A stretch of DNA of 46,671 bases from Chara braunii (taxonomy: Eukaryota; Streptophyta; Charophyceae; Charales; Characeae): the NCBI GenBank assembly GCA_003427395.1, contig BFEA01000160.1:1912485-1959155 (forward strand), read 5' to 3'. The translations under genes and the position numbers were made by a program. Of the stretch, positions 1 through 11,247 are shown piece after piece. Position 1 is the first letter of the stretch, and every line of letters begins with the position of its first letter. Under the pieces are notes generated by a model, which did not search any database, had not been told where the DNA came from, and was given only the letters and a program-made list of their open reading frames with translations.

Positions 1-908
1 GGGTGACCGTCAGTGCCCTGCTAGAGGTCATAAGGCCCCTCCTAGCAATTGGACATGGGTACCCATCAGGGGTAGTTCGTTGGTCCGCTTTGAAGCGGGG
101 AGGGTGACCGTCAGTATCCCGTTATGGGAACACCTGCGTCAAGCCTGCAGGTCACTTTACGCCAAAGGCGCCCGTTGAGGTTCGGCATCTTGTTTTCTTT
201 CTTCACTTGTTAGTGTTCTATTGAAATTCTGGAAAACAATACTAAATAGTACCTCCTTTAGAGCACAGGGACCGCGACCGATAGTAATCCTATAAAATAG
301 GCAGTGTTGCGTTACTTGTAGCTGACCAGTAGACGCACGCAAGCTACCTCCTTGTGCCAATGCGGGCAGTATCGTACCCCCGTTCACCGTTCACGGCCCT
401 GGTGAACGCGGGACGGTCACCTGTCACAAAAAACGTGACCGATTGTAGTTCATGGAGTTCACGCAGAGCAGGAATTCCTTTTTTTTTTTTTTTTGGCTGA
501 TAGGGGGGTTGTTTGTTTTGCACAGGTTTATGGCTCATGTCAACGGGCACCTGCCCATATGTTTCTTATTTCTTTTTCGATCGGAATATATACATGTTTT
601 TTTTAATAAAATAAAATTTGAGTTCGGTTGTGTTAGGCATAGCTTTCGTGGGTTGTGTGGGGCATTCTGAGGGTGTTTTGGACCCAAAAAAAAAAAAAAA
701 AAAAATGATGACATCATGACACTACGCCAGTGCCATACGGCAAAAAAAAAAACGGTCGGGCCTCATTTCCCGACAGGAGGGTTGGCCCTTCCCCAGGCGC
801 AGGTCGACCACACGAGGACCAGGCCGTTTTCGTTTCGTGGTGCCATAAAGCACCGATCGCAACGGGGACCGTCATTCATTGCCCTTTCATAGAAAGAGAG
901 AGAGAAAG

Positions 909-970
<62 letters not shown>

Positions 971-1330
971 TGGTCGGGTTGGTATATGTGCTATGTGGGG
1001 TGGTACCGACACCCCATAATTTTTTATTTTTTTTTGCCCGCTTCCCGGCGCTTCTCTGCCAGGGCCCTGCGCCAACCCCCCCCCAACCTCCACCCCCCAA
1101 TTTGCTTTTTTTTTTAATCAAAGACACCCCGGTCTGTTTTTTTTTTTCCTTTTTCTTTTTTTATTTGAAGGCACGGGGGTGTAGAAGGCCCTCGCACCAC
1201 CCCCCTCCCTCCCCGGTCCCCACCGTACCGCCATCCACGTGGGCGGAAAACCCATGAACGACCGTTTACGAATTTTGGCCCCAGGGACCAGCCGGTCACG
1301 TTCAGGTGACCGGTGTCGGTCACGTTCACA
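1..1330. other. Non-coding 5' region with GTGACCG heptamer cluster
   Basis: I see no supported gene here. The heptamer GTGACCG, or its complement CGGTCAC, occurs at 3-9, 104-110, 414-420, 435-441, 1293-1299, 1306-1312 and 1317-1323, and once more at 2082-2088. Positions 1-14 and 102-115 share a longer 14-base block. The stretch also has homopolymer T and A runs near 480-495 and 685-705. ORFs called here are low-complexity shadows. The heptamer could be a protein-binding site of an old transposon, which is inference. Confidence 0.35.
891..966. repeat. (GA)n microsatellite
   Basis: This is an almost pure AG dinucleotide tract, interrupted near its start by ACACAC. It generates artificial Arg-Glu and Ser-Leu reading frames on the two strands. 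Confidence 0.95.
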
Positions 1331-1514
1331 GGACCGACATTAAATGCGGGTAATCTAAGGGGGAAGTGCAGGGCGGTAAAGTGAGCAGGTGGTAGGCTGT
1401 CAGTGTGTGAGTGTTCCATAAGTACCAAGTTCGGGCTATTTCAGAAAGCGCACGGTTATGGCTTTGCATGGTTACATGCCAGACTGCAAGAACCTCCTAA
1501 CGCGTTGAAGGCCG

Positions 1515-2156
1515 ATGTCTGCGGAGGGGCGCAAGATTACCGCCATGCTCAACTATGACGGGGGAGACGAGGCGGAGTTAAAAATTAATGTGGAAGGGTC
1601 GAGAGAAGAGGAAATGAGAAATGACCCTAAGTTGCAGGCGGCGGTTACTGAGGCGAAAGATAGGGCTAAGAGGCTCTGCAGAAGGGACGACATCACTGCT
1701 GAAGTTCAAGTAACAGTCGCTTACCGCGAGGCAGAGACTTCCACGGACACGGTGGAACGTGAACAAGCTCACCCAGACCGAGACTTGGGAGGTGAGAGTG
1801 AAATGAGTGCAGCTGGGACACTATCCTGGCATAGACTGGAACAATAGAAGAGGGACCACCTGCCAGCTGACCTGTGGAAAGCGGCCCATAGGCTAACTTG
1901 CGGCAACGAAAGGATCAGGGCCGCTAGGCTGAGAGACACAGGAGGTCAACTCGAGAGAACAGTTACGAGAGAAAGACACGAAGGACAAGTACGCGTACCT
2001 GAGGTGGACGCCGCGGGCGGGGGATCATCTCATGTCTTGTCGGTCATAGTTGGTAAAAAACATGTCGGCTTGCATGAGCAGGTGACCGTCACTACATCCC
2101 GAACGAGCTGGCGTGAAGAGGAGCATATGCGCTCACTCTGGGGAACTTGTGTATGA
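1515..2156 (+). pseudogene. Unrecognised protein-like frame broken by one amber codon
   Basis: An ATG at 1515 lies three codons after an in-frame TGA. It opens 110 codons to a TAG at 1845-1847, and the same frame then stays open for about 102 more codons to a TGA at 2154-2156. The composition is protein-like: rich in Glu, Arg, Asp and Lys, with no simple repeats, unlike most ORFs in this window. The first half holds an acidic and basic mixed segment, and the second half ends with several Thr, Val and Ser residues. I do not recognise a family. It may be a gag-like or other transposon protein relic, or a host gene with a nonsense change. No promoter or polyadenylation signal was identified. Confidence 0.3.
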
Positions 2157-2582
2157 TCTGTGTAAAGGTATGCTAGTTGTCGCGAGTGCGGTGAGATGTC
2201 GGAGAAGTGAGACTACAGGTGAGTAAGGTGGGTAAAGGGAAAATGGTCTCCTACGAAAACGCTGGAGAGAGCGCGGTTCTGGTAAGCGGGTGCAGATAGC
2301 ACGCATGGGCTAATGACATTTTCTCGTTGGCGTCATCATGGGCGTCAAGAGCGTTGTTTTGAGTAAGCGCTTATGAGGCTGCTGCATACTGCAGAAAAGG
2401 GGGGATACGACGTTCAACTTTCTTTTGGGCCGTTGACGGAAGCTCAACACGGACGAGACACAGATTTTGCGTATGCAATAGCAAGGACGGAATGACGGGG
2501 CTATTAAGTAAAGGGAAGTAAGCAAACCAGAGTTCTTGACACGGGTTGGTGGTGGTGAAGGGAGTATTCACCACGGAGCTTC

Positions 2583-2807
2583 GTGAGTGTAAATCGCGAG
2601 CTAGCTCGCAACAACGACAAACGGATCGTTGGACAACTATCATGCGCAATCGAGCATTTGAGACGAGTGCCAAAATCTTGGGTGAGCTTTCACGAGCAGG
2701 TGCATGCTCACCTCGCCAAACATTTCTTGAGGGAACAAGACGTGAGGTTTGACACTGCAAAGTCAACTCATTCACTCATGAAGAGCAAGTTGAATCGCCA
2801 GGCATAG
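2583..2807 (+). pseudogene. Short unrecognised protein-like frame
   Basis: This frame is open from just after a TGA near 2556 to a TAG at 2805-2807, and it has no ATG near its start (GTG at 2583). The product looks like real protein, with a helical, His- and Lys-containing stretch in its second half (HEQVHAHLAKHF). It could be an internal exon or a fragment of the same decayed gene as the frames at 1515-2156 and 2980-3219. The family is unknown. Confidence 0.2.
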
Positions 2808-2979
2808 CATATGTGTGTAATTTAGATTAGTTTGATCTCACTTTCGATGATTGGGGACGGGAGAGAAACATAACACTGGTCAGCGGGGTTGCATGCGGAT
2901 CACGTTCAAGAGCTCGAGAGAATTGATGTATTTGGGGTCACGATTAGTAGTGTTTTAATTTGAGTCTCAAGCTACTTTT

Positions 2980-3219
2980 GTGTACCTCCAACTTCAATCA
3001 TCCGCTAGTCATAGGATGATGCTATTCTACAACCCCCAGCTCGAGGATGGGTTGGCTAGGCCTTTCGTACACGAGATGAATGGGCTCCGGAGCGAGTGGT
3101 TTACCCTCAAGCAACCCGTTTCCTCTCAGTCGTCTCTCGTATTTAGCACGTCAATCACCGTTATGACGAGTTTTTGCCATGTCCAAAACTGTTGTGAGAT
3201 AACGGAGGGCAGGAAATGA
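2980..3219 (+). pseudogene. Short unrecognised protein-like frame
   Basis: Seventy-nine codons are open after a TAA and end in TGA at 3217-3219. The translation is non-repetitive and protein-like, with aromatic residues and a Cys-rich end. It has no convincing start codon and no recognised domain. Together with the two upstream frames it suggests a decayed multi-exon gene or transposon ORF on this strand. That link is inference. Confidence 0.2.
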
Positions 3220-4600
3220 GAATGGTTGGGTTTAAATGTGCTAGTGATATAAATTGGGGGAGATTTATTTTGCCAACCGGGTCGAAAGAGAGAGGATTGT
3301 TGACGCCACCTGGAAGTTCGTGTGATCTCGTTCGCTCAGATAATTTCTGATTGTGCATTATTTTCATAACGGTGAGAAAGGCGGGAGAAAACAGTGGTAC
3401 ATGGAGTGTTATTAGTCTTTGTAGCATGACTTCTCCAAGGCGATCGAACCGTGTGTGGGTCATGCACTTGTTTAAGTTTTCTTCGACAATCTGGTTCCCG
3501 GTAGTTCGATGATCAGCCAGATATGGGAAACTATTGTCAATACTGGTACGCGAGTGAGTGCCTTGTATCTGGACAGGTGAACATTGTACTTTTCAGACAG
3601 ACAACCACGTTTCGCTGTGAGAGCATGTCACTAACTGAAGTAATGTGGGTTGACCGATAGCGAGTCAAATGTGAAATGTTTGTGATCGAGCCAGTAAGAT
3701 AAGGGAAATTCACTTTCACTCCTTTGATCCCCTCTACCAATTGAGATCCTGGGGTGAGAAGGTGCGTATGTTGAAGAGGGGGTGCAGCGCAACCGGGAGC
3801 GTTGAGCCCCCGTTGGAGCAAGTTCGGAGATGAAGCGGTGCGACGCGGGATCTATCGAAGAGCCCTGCAACGCGGTGGGTGAAGACGCAAGGACGCAAGG
3901 TGAGTAAAGGATACGCGCGGGAGAGTTGGCCATGAGGCGCACAACGGGATATGGTGGCCCGCGGGAGGAGATTGGAGGAGAGTGGGGCAGATGGGCAGGG
4001 GGGTGTGGAGTTGTTGGACTAGGTTAGGGCTTGTCATCCTTGTTTTTTGACCCCCCCCCCTTCTTCCTCGACAGTAGGGTATGGGTATAGTTCAGGTGGT
4101 CTTAAACCTCCTGTGGCAACTCGTCAACAGGTTTGGCGAGGGGGTGCGTGGCTTGGTTGAGGTAGAAGGGACGGGAGGTTGTTCTCTATTGGATCTAGAT
4201 TATGACTTAACTCGCGCATGGCCAGGCTGTCTTATAATCTGAAATTGCTGTCAATCGTGAATTTTCTGATTCGTCATGATTCTTCCCTGATTTTTCTAAG
4301 TTGTGGCTGTCTTCTCTGTTTTTTTAGTTTTGTTTAAATCTGATTCATGAGATCTCAAATGGTTTCTGGAGGTAATTGATCCTTAATTTAGAATTCGTGT
4401 TTTGTAGGGTTCTTAATAGTTGTGAGCAAGAGTCGTAATTTGAAACTCGTAAGTTAGAATTTTGCTCAGACCTTAACGAAGGCTTTCTCAGTTCTCAATG
4501 TACACAATCGTTTTTGTCTAGTGTCTTTTTGATCTAGCCTTGATTCTCTACTAATTTTTTTTTGAATATTTCTTATCTATCCTTGATTTTCTTCTCAAAT
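3220..4600. other. Unannotated spacer, unique then AT-rich
   Basis: No coding frame, RNA gene or clear repeat is supported here. From about 4200 the DNA turns T-rich, with many TTT and AAT runs, and leads into the repeat element that follows. The T-rich part resembles 21480-21900 in composition and position, so it may be the front of that element family. Confidence 0.3.
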
Positions 4601-4618
4601 TTTTCCATGGTAGAGGTT

Positions 4619-4680
4619 CGAAAATCTAATTTGAACATTATTTTCGAAAATCTAATTTGAACATCATTTTTGAATACCTA
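4619..4680. repeat. Short tandem repeat, about 27-bp unit
   Basis: Two copies of a unit containing CGAAAATCTAATTTGAACAT lie side by side in T-rich DNA, and a third degenerate copy follows. Confidence 0.7.
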
Positions 4681-4879
4681 ATTCTACATTCGTATTACCT
4701 CGTATCTCTTTTTGTTAAATAGCATATCTCGTATAAATCTAGTTTTTCCTTTTGTAATTGAATTCCTATGTTTTTTTAGTCGATATGTTGTTTTCCTAAT
4801 TTGACCTAATTCTACTCAGAATTTTGAATAGGGGGCTCATGAGATGGTCAAATGAAACATTTCGTAGGGTCTGAAGGTT

Positions 4880-5850
4880 TTTTGTTTTGAAGTAGGGGGT
4901 GGAAGGCATCAATGGATTCTTTACAAGGATAGAGAGGGGATGAAATAGGGTTGTTCAACGGGTACCGGCTAGGGGGAGCCCTTGTCAGATGCGATTGGTG
5001 TTGGGTAGTTAGGCTGTCCAATGGGTACCGGTTGTTGAGGGCGAGCTTTAGTGCGATTGGCGTTGGGAAGTATTGTTCACCTCCTTGAGGACAGAGACTG
5101 AAATTCTTGTGTGAGCAAGGAATTTCAGGGTGATGATGGTGCCTGCCCCCTACTGAGACAAACTATTCTTTGCGCTCCTTACGAGGACGGAGTTGGGAAG
5201 GCGAATAAGGTCCTTCCCTTCGATGATGGAGGCGGGATTTTTCAGGTCGTCTGTTTCAGGGCTTGCTGGTTTCCTGTTTTTGTTGTATTTTTCGTCAGAA
5301 GTCGTTTGTAGCCAAGGCCGGGTCATGGCTCCAGCATCTCAATTTCTTCCCATTAAAAAACCTAGCGGAGCATCTTATGGAGCTTTTGGGGACCTGCTTT
5401 GAAGTAAGGGGCCAGGGGCATCAAATGATTCTTTATAAGGACGGAGACGGGGAGGAAATAGGGCTGCTCGATAGGTACCGGCTAGAGGGGCATCTTATCA
5501 GATGCGATTGGCGTCGGGTAGTTTAAGTTGTCTGATGGGTACCGGCTGATGAGAGTGAACTCTGGCGCGATTGGCATTGGGTAGTGCTAGTTCACCACCT
5601 CCAGAACGGAGACTGGTATCCTTGTGGAGGCAAAGAATGTCGGGGTGATGATGGGGCTCGGCCCCCGCGGAGAAGAGGCTCTCTGAAGTTCTTCACGAGG
5701 ATGGAGTTGGGTAGGACAGAGGTGATCGGGACGGAGGAAGTTGGTGCTGGATGCGATTGGCGCTGGAATTTCGGCGGGCACCGGGCACTGACCGCTAACT
5801 TCACCCAGATCAGTCTGCGCTTCTTCCCTTCGATGATGGAGGCAGGATTG
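4880..5850 (+). repeat. 513-bp direct repeat, two diverged copies
   Basis: Landmarks GGTACCGGCTAG at 4961 and 5474, and GATGCGATTGGYGT in both units, recur in the same order with an offset of about 513 bases. Each unit also holds an internal near-repeat of the GTACCGG block. The reading frames in this stretch are not conserved between the copies, so I treat it as non-coding. It leads directly into the 150-bp unit array and is probably part of the same retroelement. Confidence 0.75.
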
Positions 5851-5869
5851 TTCTATGGGGCTATTTCTC

Positions 5870-7300
5870 TAAAAAAAAGGTTGAGTGGGATGAGTAGACG
5901 GTTGGATATCAAGCGTCATACTAGTGAGGGGGCTAGCTCGTAGGATGGAAATAGGGTACAGCAGCAGTGGAGATGGTGGCTCTGTTGCAGTAAGTCTTGC
6001 CGAACTGAGGTAAAGAGGATTGATGGGGGAGCCTCTCAGTTGTTTTCTGAATTTTGCCTATTCTTAAGTTTTTTAGTATTTTTCTCTGTAGATTAAATTA
6101 TTCTTAGCCCCGGGATCTTAAACTTTCAAAATTCTTTCAAATTCTATGTCAACTTTCATATGGGACCCTGGCCCGGTTCCCAGCACGTGCTGCTCCCCAC
6201 GAATAGATTGGAGCCTTGTTCCCATTAAAAAAAAAAGAACGTCGCTGGCTGGTGTTGGAAGTAGATGGTGGGATATCAAGCGTCCTACTAGTGAGGCGGC
6301 TAGCTGGTAGGATGGAAGTAGGGTACAGCAACAACGGAGATGGTGGCTCGGCTGCGGTAAGTCTTGTCGAAGTGAGGTAAGAGGATGGATGGGGGTTTCT
6401 GGGACGTTCTTTGAACTCTTGCTTACATGAGTGGGAGAAGTAGATGGTGGGATAACAAACCTCCTACTAGTGAGGGGGCTTGCTGGTAGGATGAAAATAG
6501 GGTACAGCAGCAGCGAAAATGGTGACTGTGCTGCAGTAAGTCTTGCCGGAGTGAGGTAAAGAGGCTGGATGAGATTTTCTGAGGTGTTTCCTAAAGTCTT
6601 GCCTATTTTCGGAATTTTGTCATAGTAATTCTTAATTTGGCTCCAATTTTTCTTCACCAAAGTCGGGTAATGGCTTCGGTACCCCAAACCTTCAAAATTG
6701 TCTTTCAGTTGCTTTTAGTGGTCTCGAGATGCTGTTATATTCATAAATCTGCGATCAGAACGACGCTGGTTGATGTTGGAAGTGGATGGCGGGATATCAA
6801 GCGTCCTACCAGTGAAGGGGCTAGCTGGTAGGGTGCAAATAGGGTATAGCAGCAGCAGAGATGGTGGCTCTACTGCAGTAAGTCTTGCCGGAGTGAGGTA
6901 AAAAGGATGGATGGAGGTTCTCAAGATGTTTCCTGAAACTTTGCCTAGGTGAGTGGGAGAAGAAGGTTGGATATCAAGCGTCCTACTAGAAAGGGGGTCA
7001 ACTGGTAGGATGGTAATAGGGTACAGCAGCAGCAGAGATGGTGGCTCTGCTGCAGTAGGTAATGAGGATGGAGGGGGGTCTGAGTCTGTTCCTGAATTTT
7101 TGCTTATTTTTGGTAGCTTGTTTGTATCTCTGAATCTAGCTCTTAGCCAAAGCCGGGTAGTGACCCCGGTACTGCAAATCCTCAATTTTTTCAAAATCCT
7201 ATGTAATTCTCTATACGGGACGCTAGGCCCGGTTCCCAGCACGTGTTGCTCCCCACGAATAGATTGGAGCTTTGTTCCCATTAAAAGAAAAAAAAAAAAA
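5870..7300 (+). mobile_element. Non-coding retroelement with 150-bp units and LINE-like tail
   Basis: About five copies of a roughly 150-bp unit occur near 5880, 6258, 6428, 6770 and 6955. Their shared landmarks are GATATCAAGCGTCCTAC, GGGTACAGCAGCAG and AGTCTTGCCGGAGTGAGG. Between units lies a recurring block with AAAGYCGGGTAATGGC. A conserved tail of about 60 bases (GGCCCGGTTCCCAGCACGTG, then CTCCCCACGAATAGATTGGAG) followed by oligo(A) appears at about 6164-6238 and again at 7207-7301. This tail matches the 3' untranslated end of the LINE at 26.4 kb. I infer two poly(A)-ended insertions of a non-autonomous element, or LINE 3'-UTR relics. Open frames through it are incidental. Confidence 0.7.
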
Positions 7301-7429
7301 ATCTCCTCTACCAATTATTCTCATTTTCCTTTTATTTGTTTTCCTACTCCATACCCTAGACAAAGGTTTGTGGTGTGTGTAATTTTCTCGAGGGGGAAGT
7401 TGGTTCAGTAGTTCAATAAATCAAAGGAA

Positions 7430-8607
7430 ACCATGATGTAGACTAAAGTTGTCGAGTTTAGAAAAAAACAATCTCGTTGTCATGCGAAAACCCCGTGTGT
7501 GAAACCCATCGTCTGTGTGACACTTTTAACAAAGCATGTAGTTCGAGCGAGTTGTTTGATGGGCAAGAAACGACGCATTCTAAGGGAGGTCGTCTACTTG
7601 TTGACTAAGTTCCTTATGAACGACGATTAGATATCGCTTATTGCCTCGTCCGCGTTGCAGTTAACAGGCCTCGTAACGCAACCTGTGTCGTGTCGCGAAG
7701 AGACAAAAATGTGTTTTTGTTTTGGTATTATACCTGAATGAAAACAGTCCGGTTGATGCCTCTGTATGGTGCTTGAACGGAGGTCGCAGCAATCAACATT
7801 CAAGGCCATAATCTAACAGATATTGCCTTAGGTTATGCCCTAGAGTTGGAAAAATCACATGTACTGAAAAAATGCTCGTCGTCCTTCTGTGCATATCTAA
7901 GAAACATTGTCTGATCCTAGCCAATGCGGTGGAAACCACATTAGTGATGCTTCGCGCAGTATACTACCGGTCAGAAATTGTCTCAAAAGTAGTTTTGTAC
8001 ATGCAGGTTGAGTAGGGTCTGTAATCAGCGCGATCATGTAACTCTAGCATCGAAGGTACTTTTATTGATACCTATGGGAAGGTAATCATTGGTTGTGCTT
8101 CATTGTGGTTCCCTTGAGACCTCTCATGTCCGCCTGACACGGCTACTACTCAGAGACGTTCAATTGGGAGAAAAGCGAGTACATAGAGTCGTTGTATTCC
8201 TCATTTCTTGTGAGCGTGGGCTGGACCCGTCGGCTACCGCCTTGTGCACTGGGTCCTAGTTTACAGGCAGGTCATGGCGGTCTGTAACAAGGCCCGATAC
8301 GAGATACTAATGCTTTCATACACTAGGGAAAGTTCGATTAAGGGGCCCACTCTGTATCAAGAGTGAGTCAATGAAATGTCCAGCAGTGCTCCAACACAGT
8401 TCACGGGTGGAGTGACCCTCGACGCCATCTGAGTCATACTGATGCTATGAGTCACAACCGTTCACCACTAATGTTTGATCCGTGTACTTGTTTAGTCCTG
8501 AGTAAATTGCCATCTGCCTCCAGTATCTGTCTTAACTCAAAATAATTACTCCGGCCAGAGGCAACGGCTCAAGGAAGACCGCAGCGACTAGTTACCGAGT
8601 TTTCTCA
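7430..8607 (+). other. AT-rich island, first part, with decayed frames
   Basis: This part lacks microsatellites and MITE signatures. A 47-codon ORF runs from the ATG at 7872 to a TAG at 8013-8015. Near 8060-8290 there are further protein-like stretches, with stops between them. No family was recognised. I read it as the start of a degenerate coding island extending to about 11.8 kb. Confidence 0.25.
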
Positions 8608-8832
8608 ATGAGCGGCCCTCCAAAAAAGAAATTAACAAATAAACAGATCATAGCGGAGTTGTATTGTTCCTCACACCGTAACCTGACGCGATAACGATGC
8701 GTCTTCAAATCAGGTAAGGCCAGTGTGTCGCACTCTGGAATCATTTTATTTTGCCTACAAACACAAATGCAACCCCTTATACCCAAGCGTTACACTGGGG
8801 GAGCGTGCACCCTCGGTACTCTGATCAGTTAA
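8608..8832 (+). pseudogene. Unrecognised frame with basic N-terminus, one stop
   Basis: An ATG at 8608 opens 28 codons to a TAA at 8692-8694. The frame then continues open for 45 codons to a TAA at 8830-8832. The N-terminus carries the basic cluster PPKKK, as in nuclear localisation signals, followed by a helical stretch. I do not recognise the protein. Confidence 0.2.
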
Positions 8833-8893
8833 CTCAGCTGCTGATAAACCTAGTACTCGCAGTTGAGGGTCTTTGTAGAGATAGAGGGAAAGC

Positions 8894-9196
8894 ATGGGAG
8901 GTGAGAACGCCTTATTGATGTTCTACACACTATACCAGGATAAGGTGAAAGGTTTAGAAGAGGAAACATCCGAAAATTTTATGAGCCACATAAGGCTAAT
9001 GAGAGAACATGCACACAAATAGGTGAAAACCCGAAAAAACATTGAATACATCACATACTTCTATAGTCCTGACGAAAAACTGCACAGTACCTACTCATCT
9101 CTAGAGACAATCGAACAGGCCAGAAGGAGTGTGAGAGAGTGTAGGAGGGCTCAGACCCCTCTCCTCAAGGGCTTCGTCGATACTCCTAATCAGTAA
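8894..9196 (+). pseudogene. Unrecognised 100-codon frame with one amber stop
   Basis: The ATG at 8894 is followed by 42 codons, a TAG at 9020-9022 and 57 more open codons to a TAA at 9194-9196. The product would be largely helical and charged, with many Glu, Lys and Arg residues, and looks like real protein on both sides of the stop. It is the cleanest frame of the island after the PC4-like ones. No family was recognised. The stop types across the island are mixed (TAG, TGA, TAA), which fits decay better than a recoded stop. Confidence 0.3.
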
Positions 9197-9207
9197 GCAA
9201 CAGTCAA

Positions 9208-9646
9208 TTGCCTGTATCTTCTCATTCAGTGTCCTGCTATGAAGTAAACAGTATTTTGTACCTTGCTAAAAAATCAGTATTCAGTGGCCTGTCAATTCAA
9301 CAGCATCAGGTTATCGGAGAAGTTATCAGAAAACTTAGAATCGCCATTCAGTCGATTTTATTTGTACCAGAGATCAGTGTCAATCAGACAGTGCTCTCAA
9401 TAGAAGACACCAAGATCGGTTCCAACATTGAGTACGGTTAAGTCATTCCCAGTTAGAGAGTCGTCGGTTTTTGCATGTCTCAACAAGATAACCCTCAAGG
9501 ATGCAGTCCAGTATCAATATGTAAGTCCAGTTGGTTTCAGACAAGCGGGTCTATCCATCTTTGTTATCCTCACCAGGTTTGTAGGTGGCACCATCCTTGA
9601 TCTGAGGCCTTATGTAAAGAAGGGGAAAGAGACTCGTGAACACTGA
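9208..9646 (+). pseudogene. Two overlapping frames ending in a PC4-like motif
   Basis: A 77-codon frame (9208-9441) overlaps a 72-codon frame (9428-9646) and looks like one protein split by a frameshift. The second frame ends with LTRFVGGTILDLRPYVKKG. That matches the pattern R-F-x-G-x-x-x-D-[IL]-R-x-[YFW] of PC4/p15 coactivator single-stranded DNA-binding domains. A related segment lies at 10923-11228 with LEYIYDIRPYIKEG-like spacing. Known PC4-family proteins bind single-stranded DNA in transcription and replication. The assignment here rests on one short motif and is tentative. The downstream frame (9639-10080) remains protein-like but has several stops. Confidence 0.35.
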
Positions 9647-10785
9647 ACATTTAGACTCAGTCTGCATCTCGGCTGGTACCTTGAGGAGAGATAAAACTAA
9701 CTTGATGAGACTGTACACCGACTACCCCAAGCCTCCAGTCTCTTTCCTTCGCACAGATGACTCTTGTTGAGGTGATCTGGTTGATCTAGCCAGGAGATAC
9801 ATCTCACCGGCAAAGACTGACTATGAGGCAGTGACTGAACCATCATAGTTCAGACATCTAATACGAGGGGTTTTCTCTCAGCTATATCTTCCTACCTTGT
9901 GGGAGAAATTATGTGCTATGGACGACTTTCGTATCATGAGACTTGGATGAAAGTGTTCGGAACTTGCAGGTTTTAGGTGGCTCTATATCCAATGGCCACA
10001 GTCTCAGGAGGTACATAGGCATGGTTCAAGACACAGGAAACGCACAAGCAAATGAGAGAATGAGAATGTGACCTAGAGGGATGAGCGAGGACTTTTGACT
10101 AGTGTTGGTCGTGCCTGTTCATCTGTTCTTCCTGAGACTATTACGAGTGCTCATTTTTTCCTCATTTACCTTGTTTTCATCTTGAGTCATTCAATCCTGC
10201 TTCATTTGCATTGACTCTGCTTGATGATTGTGTTATCTGACGATCTTGTCACGGTTCTCAAAATTAATAAATTAGCATAATTGATTCATGTATGGCACAC
10301 CAGAATTTTATTACTATTATTTGCACGATTTTTGTTGTTACGAATCAAAATCAAAGATTTCTAAGACCGGGGACCGACGACGATCGCGATTGAAGGGTCT
10401 CGCTCGAAGCCGGATGCACACAACAAAAATAAATTTTCTCTAATTAATATATTTTACTTATTGCAAACAACATCAAAATCCTGCGTGACAGCCTGTTGGC
10501 TTTCTGGTCACTTGAAGGCGAGCTGACTAGAAAAAGTGTGACAAAAATAGTGTCGTTACTGGGAACATGAAAAATTTTAGTGTCCGGAACGAGTCTGGGT
10601 CAACGACAGTTTTTTAGCTTTTATTTGAGAGTATTTGAATTCTCAGATTGATCTTGCAATCATCTTTGTGTCAGTATTCCCTTGAAAATCTAAGTTACTG
10701 ATTGTGTTTTATTACTTTGTGTGTGAGGTATCATACTGGACTGGAGGAGAAGACTAACATTATTTATCGAAGAGAATCAGGCTTG
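9647..10785 (+). other. Decayed coding-like stretch then AT-rich spacer
   Basis: The frame starting at 9639 reads protein-like for about 150 codons, but with stops at 9768-9770, 9846-9848 and near 9948. From about 10100 to 10780 there is AT-rich DNA with no supported feature. Confidence 0.2.
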
Positions 10786-11228
10786 ATCACAAGTATGCTC
10801 TGCAGCCCTTAACCATTGCGAGAAATTGAAGGAGAAGAAAACAAATCAGATTCAGGCAATGTTAATCGGCAATGCATTAAAAGAGTTTTCTAAACTCACT
10901 TCTAAAGAGGATACTCCCCGATCGGTATGAGGGTTGTTGGGTTTACCATTCTCGTGGCTCAACCATCTATATAGTACAGACTCGCTTCCTGGAGTGATAT
11001 ATCTATGATATTCGTCCTTACATCAAGGAGGGAAGTTGCAATGATGGTAAAAACGTTAACTGGTTATATGAAATTGCTGCTCAATTTATTTATGATGAAA
11101 AGGTAAATTTAATCAAGCGAAATAAGAAAGTGGAATGGGGTGTAATGTCAAACTTTATCCCTCCTATTCCTAACAGCGATTATGATGGGAGTAATTGGCT
11201 AGCAATTATCAAAATGGTGCTGAAGTGA
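10786..11228 (+). pseudogene. Second PC4-like frame, frameshifted
   Basis: One frame (10786-10930) ends in TGA while an overlapping frame starting near 10923 continues to a TGA at 11226-11228, with an internal TGA at 10995-10997. Around that stop the sequence reads VQTRF, then YIYDIRPYIKEG, the same layout as the segment at 9590-9640. The two are therefore probably paralogous or a duplicated domain. About 65 further residues follow, rich in Asn, Asp, Lys and Trp. It is decayed in this copy. The family call (PC4-like DNA-binding fold) is an inference from the motif. Confidence 0.35.
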
Positions 11229-11247
11229 AAGAAATAAACAGGCTGTC

